64,000 nt of DNA, from the NCBI GenBank assembly GCA_030762935.1, contig CM060900.1, positions 399,213,632 through 399,277,631 of the forward strand. The letters run 5' to 3'. Shown one piece after another: positions 60,470 through 64,000 of this stretch. The notes beneath the pieces are model-generated. The model saw only the letters and a list, made by a program, of their open reading frames with translations. It ran no database searches and was not told the origin of the DNA. Numbering within the stretch: the first letter of the stretch is position 1; every line of letters starts with the position of its first letter. The stretch is from Hymenopus coronatus (lineage: Eukaryota; Arthropoda; Insecta; Mantodea; Hymenopodidae). The translations under genes were made by a program, and so were the position numbers.

Positions 60470-60715
60470 TTGGTAGTGTTTAACACCTGCTTTTACTACA
60501 TATGGCACTGCTACACACATTAGGCATTGACACTGATGATATATGGAAGGAAGATGGAGCACTGGTGAATTGCGATGGTGGAGGAAACCGGATAACCCAA
60601 AAAAACCTGCTCCTGTGCCTTTTTTGTGCACCACAAATCCCATATGAACCTGGGAATGAACCTGGGTTGCCATGATGCAACGCAAATGGTCTAACCATTT
60701 GAAAACGATATGGCC
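60470..60715 (-). mobile_element. tRNA-derived SINE, inverted (copy B)
   Basis: Twin of 12915-13165, with the head around the B box partly altered ('catatgaacctgggaatg'). Confidence 0.7.
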
Positions 60716-61300
60716 AGTAGTGGTGATGACAAACTCTTAATGGTAGATGGTGATGGTGATAATAAGTTTGATGTTGAGTTTTAAATGATAGTAAAGGAAA
60801 TAGTTGCACTGGGGATCACTGCTGTGTTCATGGTTATCAGATGCTGAATTAGTTGAATACCGATGATGGAGGTGTTTATGGTAGTGAATATAATGGTTGG
60901 CAGAGGGGAAACTCATGTTAAAACTGAATGGTTCTTGAGAAAAAAATTATGCTTCTTATCAGGTTGTAGGTGATGATTTTCATTTTACCAGTAATTGTGG
61001 TAGGTATATTTGTTGTTTGCAATTATGATGATTATGAGGAGGAGAAAGAGGAGCAAGAGGAGAGGAGAAAGATAGGGGTGGTTTTGATGAATGTAGAAAT
61101 ATGATGGCATTGATTAACGGTATTGCTAGTAACATGGCGGTGCTGATCATTTATTATGGTGGTGTCAGAAGTGGAGGAGAATGAAAATGGTTCATAGTGC
61201 TAGTAAAGCTTAGGCCAATTTTGATGATGCTATTGGGTTACTGGTTATGACATTTGTAGCTGAGTTAATTGGGGTGGTGACAGTGGCGGTTATGATTTTA
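60716..61300 (+). repeat. GAT/GGT/GAG-rich degenerate simple repeat (copy B)
   Basis: Twin of 13166-13745, with the same GAGGAGGAG patch near 61040. Confidence 0.6.
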
Positions 61301-61372
61301 TTTGGTTTCAGTTAAACTTATGAGTCAGTCACACTTCAATTTTTCAACTCTTTCTTTCTATTTGTGCTACAG

Positions 61373-61450
61373 ATATCTACACTTGGTAAAAAGGTTGCTG
61401 AGTTTAGAAACAAATGTAAAAGTATTCCCAAAAGTCAGAAACTGTTATGA
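61373..61450 (+). CDS. Candidate terminal host exon (copy B)
   Basis: Twin of 13819-13896, with acceptor ending at 61372 and stop TGA at 61448-61450. I see no base difference from copy A in the exon. Confidence 0.45.
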   Translation: MSTLGKKVAEFRNKCKSIPKSQKLL

Positions 61451-62853
61451 TGATAGGTTCACTGGACATGGGGCACTATGTGGTCATTGTGTCACTAACT
61501 AAACAAGATGGCAGGTTTGCCAGGCTGCCACAAACCCACAGATTGTGATGACGCATAACATTACAAACCAGTATTTGCACCACATCATGTCAGGAGTAAT
61601 CAATACTGTTCATGCCACTAGATATCACAATGCTAGCGCACCTCTGTGGTGGAAATGAGATATATAGGGGATTTAGGTATCTCCGGTAGAGCATCAGATT
61701 ATACATTACTTAGAGGCTGTGGAACAAAGGGGGGGAATGGTATTTCTAATCAGAATTTAATGAGACCAGATGAGATATGTAATTTTAAGTTAATAAATAG
61801 TTTGTATTGACATTAAGTGTAGGTGTCTACATTATTAACATAATTGGAAATGGTGAAGAAGAATTAACATCTGGTAGCACAATTATGTTACAGCTTACCT
61901 TGAGTTGAGCAGTTCTGTGATCCGAGTCTGATCTTGAGGTGATCAAAGTTTTCTGATAAGAAATGAAGTAAGAAATGAAACAGAGATTTTAATTGGTTCT
62001 TGATGGAGCGACAAATGATATGGAGTTGCCCAACAATTAGCCTAGAGAGATGACATCTTTAAAATTTGAGAGAGTTAAATATTATTTCTCAGCTAAAGAA
62101 ACCACTGTCAATAGCAATGTGAGTTAACCACAGTTATCGAACGACTGGTGTGCAGCCATTGGCTTGCAATTCTACACTCTCAGCTATGAAGAAATAGTGT
62201 ACATGAACATTAAGAACATTAAAAGAGATTGTTTTCTTCCTTCAGACAAATTATAGCCTAATTATCAAGTTCCTATAAAGTTTAAAACTGTGAAAGCATA
62301 ATTCTCAGACTGTTACAAACCATATCATATCAAAATTAATGTTCAAAATCAATTATTGTTAAATATGTTAACCATTATGCTTCAGACTACTTTATAACTC
62401 AGACATGAATAACTCAAAGTATTCAATAAATCACCTAAGTATCATTGAATTTTATCCAGAGAGCAATAAGAGAAAGTATGCCTTTTGCAAAAGTAGCACA
62501 CTGTCAGTAAAATATGGAGGTGATAGGCAGTGATAGGCAGTAACCTTTCAGATAGCTAAAGCAATAAATATGTTTTAAGTAAACAATAGAAAATGAGGGA
62601 ACAGGCTTGCCTTTATGAAAATCACAAGTGTTAATAGTATAAATGAGAAGAATGAATATGAGGCGTGACTGGAAGGTCAGTACCATTTCCTTTTACTGCT
62701 ACTATGATGCTAGTGTCACAATTCCATGAATTTGCACTCATCTCTCTGATTCATTGTCTGCCACTGATGACATTACAGCCAGGTCGTATTGTGTACAGTA
62801 TTTAGTGATCATTCAAAATATTGAAGACATTTTCTGATTTTACCCACTGTGAA
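61451..62853. other. Noncoding stretch (copy B)
   Basis: Matches 13897-15299. Nothing is recognised. Confidence 0.5.
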
Positions 62854-63270
62854 ATGTGTCGCATAATACGGTTCTCGAATACAAGGAATGTTAAACCAGG
62901 TGAAATTCATTGTCAACTTGTAGAGATTTACAGTGAAAGTTTAGTGACAGATGGAATGCTGAGAGAGTGGGTTAAGCAATTCAATGAATAGATGATCTAA
63001 TCTTTATGACAAAGCAAGGAGTGGGCAACCTTTAGTAGTCAATGATGGTTTGTTTGAACAAATTAGGCAATTTGTGAGAACAGATGGTGCACAGTAAGAA
63101 TGCTTTCTGATATGTTTCAATAAAACCCAGTGTTCAGCAGTGGCTCTCTTCTGGCAGCAGCTTTCTTTGGAGAGGGCATACAAAAGTTGATTCCTAGCTA
63201 TGACAAATGCCTGAACAATGGTTGCAGCTATACCAAGAATGGGTTAAGGAATGCTTTTTAATATACGAAT
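62854..63270 (+). pseudogene. Mariner transposase relic with internal deletion (copy B)
   Basis: Twin of 15300-15720, with the same internal deletion and an extra small deletion near 63060. It is therefore one old insertion that was duplicated. Confidence 0.7.
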
Positions 63271-63859
63271 AAACGTTGTGAAAAAAATTATTTTTTGCCT
63301 TTTTTTTCCAAACTCACATTCCGCATATGACTCATACAAAAGATTGAAACACAACTCACTATAGTTTAAATTAAAGGAACAAATATTACAGATAAAAAGT
63401 ATAATTGGTAGTGCTTTAATCTGACAGAGTAGTTATTGAAATACTATATTTAAAAAAAGTTATTTTAAGTGCAATTTAATAGAAAATAACCAGTTCCTAG
63501 ATATAAATTCACATTTGGCACTTTGTTGGGTCACCTAATTAAAATCAAGGGAATGGAAAATCCATCCTTCTCTATTCGGAAGCAAATTTTGTAATTTTCT
63601 GTTCCTTTTGAAATGTTCTGAGTTCTCTTAATAGGCAAGTTTCAAAAAGAGAAAGTCTCTTTCATCTGCAGTAGAATTTCGAGAAGAACTTTTGTTTCTC
63701 AGCACTGAAAACATACTAGGAGGAATTGTGTATAGCTTATTTAGTTGTTTATTTATTGGTTTGCTTAGTTCTTTATTTTTTCAGTATACAAATACATAAA
63801 ATCCTGTTTAGACTGAAGATATATTAGGGTATTAGTTACAAACCAAATGCATTTACAGC

Positions 63860-63860
<1 letters not shown>
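63271..63860. other. Noncoding stretch (copy B)
   Basis: Matches 15721-16314. Nothing is recognised. Confidence 0.5.
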
Positions 63861-63935
<75 letters not shown>

Positions 63936-64000
63936 GAGTCCATAACAACCCTTCAGGGCAAGGGCCTCCTACTTATGGAGAGGCCAGCTCAGAATTTGTA
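63861..64000 (-). mobile_element. 3' tail of the I/R1-like LINE with AAT microsatellite (copy B)
   Basis: The (AAT)n run (63861-63931, plus strand) and the first 69 bases of the LINE 3' region match 16315-16647, except that the microsatellite is about 194 bases shorter. Cut by the window end. Confidence 0.7.

Larger units (their letters stand above)
43475..64000. repeat. Long segmental duplication, copy B
   Basis: This is the second copy of the segment at 1-16647, starting at the hairpin-bearing LINE tail and continuing past the window end. It is about 3.9 kb longer over the shared part because of extra sequence at 51467-51722 and 54253-58085, and its AAT microsatellite is shorter. Small indels in homopolymers are frequent, for example a longer A run near 47924. 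The left boundary lies in the window only if the sequence upstream of copy A, which is not shown, differs from 41.8-43.47 kb. If it is the same, the locus is a tandem repeat with a period near 43.5 kb. Confidence 0.95.

Overview
The window is nuclear DNA from an animal, most likely an insect or another arthropod. Coding density is very low, introns look spliceosomal, and most of the sequence is decayed transposable elements: jockey-type, RTE-like and I/R1-like LINEs, tRNA-derived SINEs, a mariner relic, hAT-like relics, and a Polinton/Maverick-type protein-primed DNA polymerase B. Species cannot be resolved from the sequence. I found no rRNA, functional tRNA, CRISPR array or bacterial-style operon.

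Layout. Positions 1-16647 (copy A) and 43475-64000 (copy B) are two direct copies of one segment, with about 3 percent substitutions in a 165-base stretch I compared by eye. Copy B continues past the right edge of the window. Each copy holds, in order: a LINE 3' tail with two hairpins, a broken polymerase B gene, a 1.7 kb A-rich degenerate repeat, AT-rich noncoding DNA, a minus-strand LINE fragment, a tRNA-derived SINE, a candidate minus-strand host exon, two candidate plus-strand host exons, an inverted SINE, a mariner relic, and the 3' tail of a minus-strand LINE ending in an AAT/ATT microsatellite. Copy B alone carries an extra 3.8 kb segment and an extra 0.26 kb segment.

Between the copies, 16.6-21.1 kb holds the RNase H part of the minus-strand LINE, hAT-like transposase relics on both strands, and a splice-flanked candidate exon with a decayed paralogue. 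From 21.1 to 30.5 kb there is a very large degenerate ATT satellite, split by an RTE-like LINE that is itself split by a SINE with a 16-base target-site duplication. At 31.1-32.2 kb is a third, rearranged polymerase B pseudogene. From 32.2 to 41.8 kb there is a head-to-tail, poly(A)-linked array of jockey-type LINE pieces: two gag-only units, a gag fragment, one RT-only piece, and one piece with gag end, endonuclease and RT. From 41.8 to 43.5 kb there are unrecognised minus-strand reading frames and a pair of TATA-containing direct repeats.

Almost every mobile-element gene here is visibly broken. The best candidates for living host sequence are a two-exon plus-strand gene end (12428-12567 with 13819-13896, and its twin 59992-60131 with 61373-61450) and minus-strand exons at 10924-11036 (twin 58492-58604) and 20253-20437. 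I do not recognise their products. The most unusual structures are the 43.5 kb-period duplication, the gag-only LINE units with T-arm-like 3' hairpins, the paired hairpin at LINE tails, and the third polymerase copy with a displaced catalytic-motif patch.
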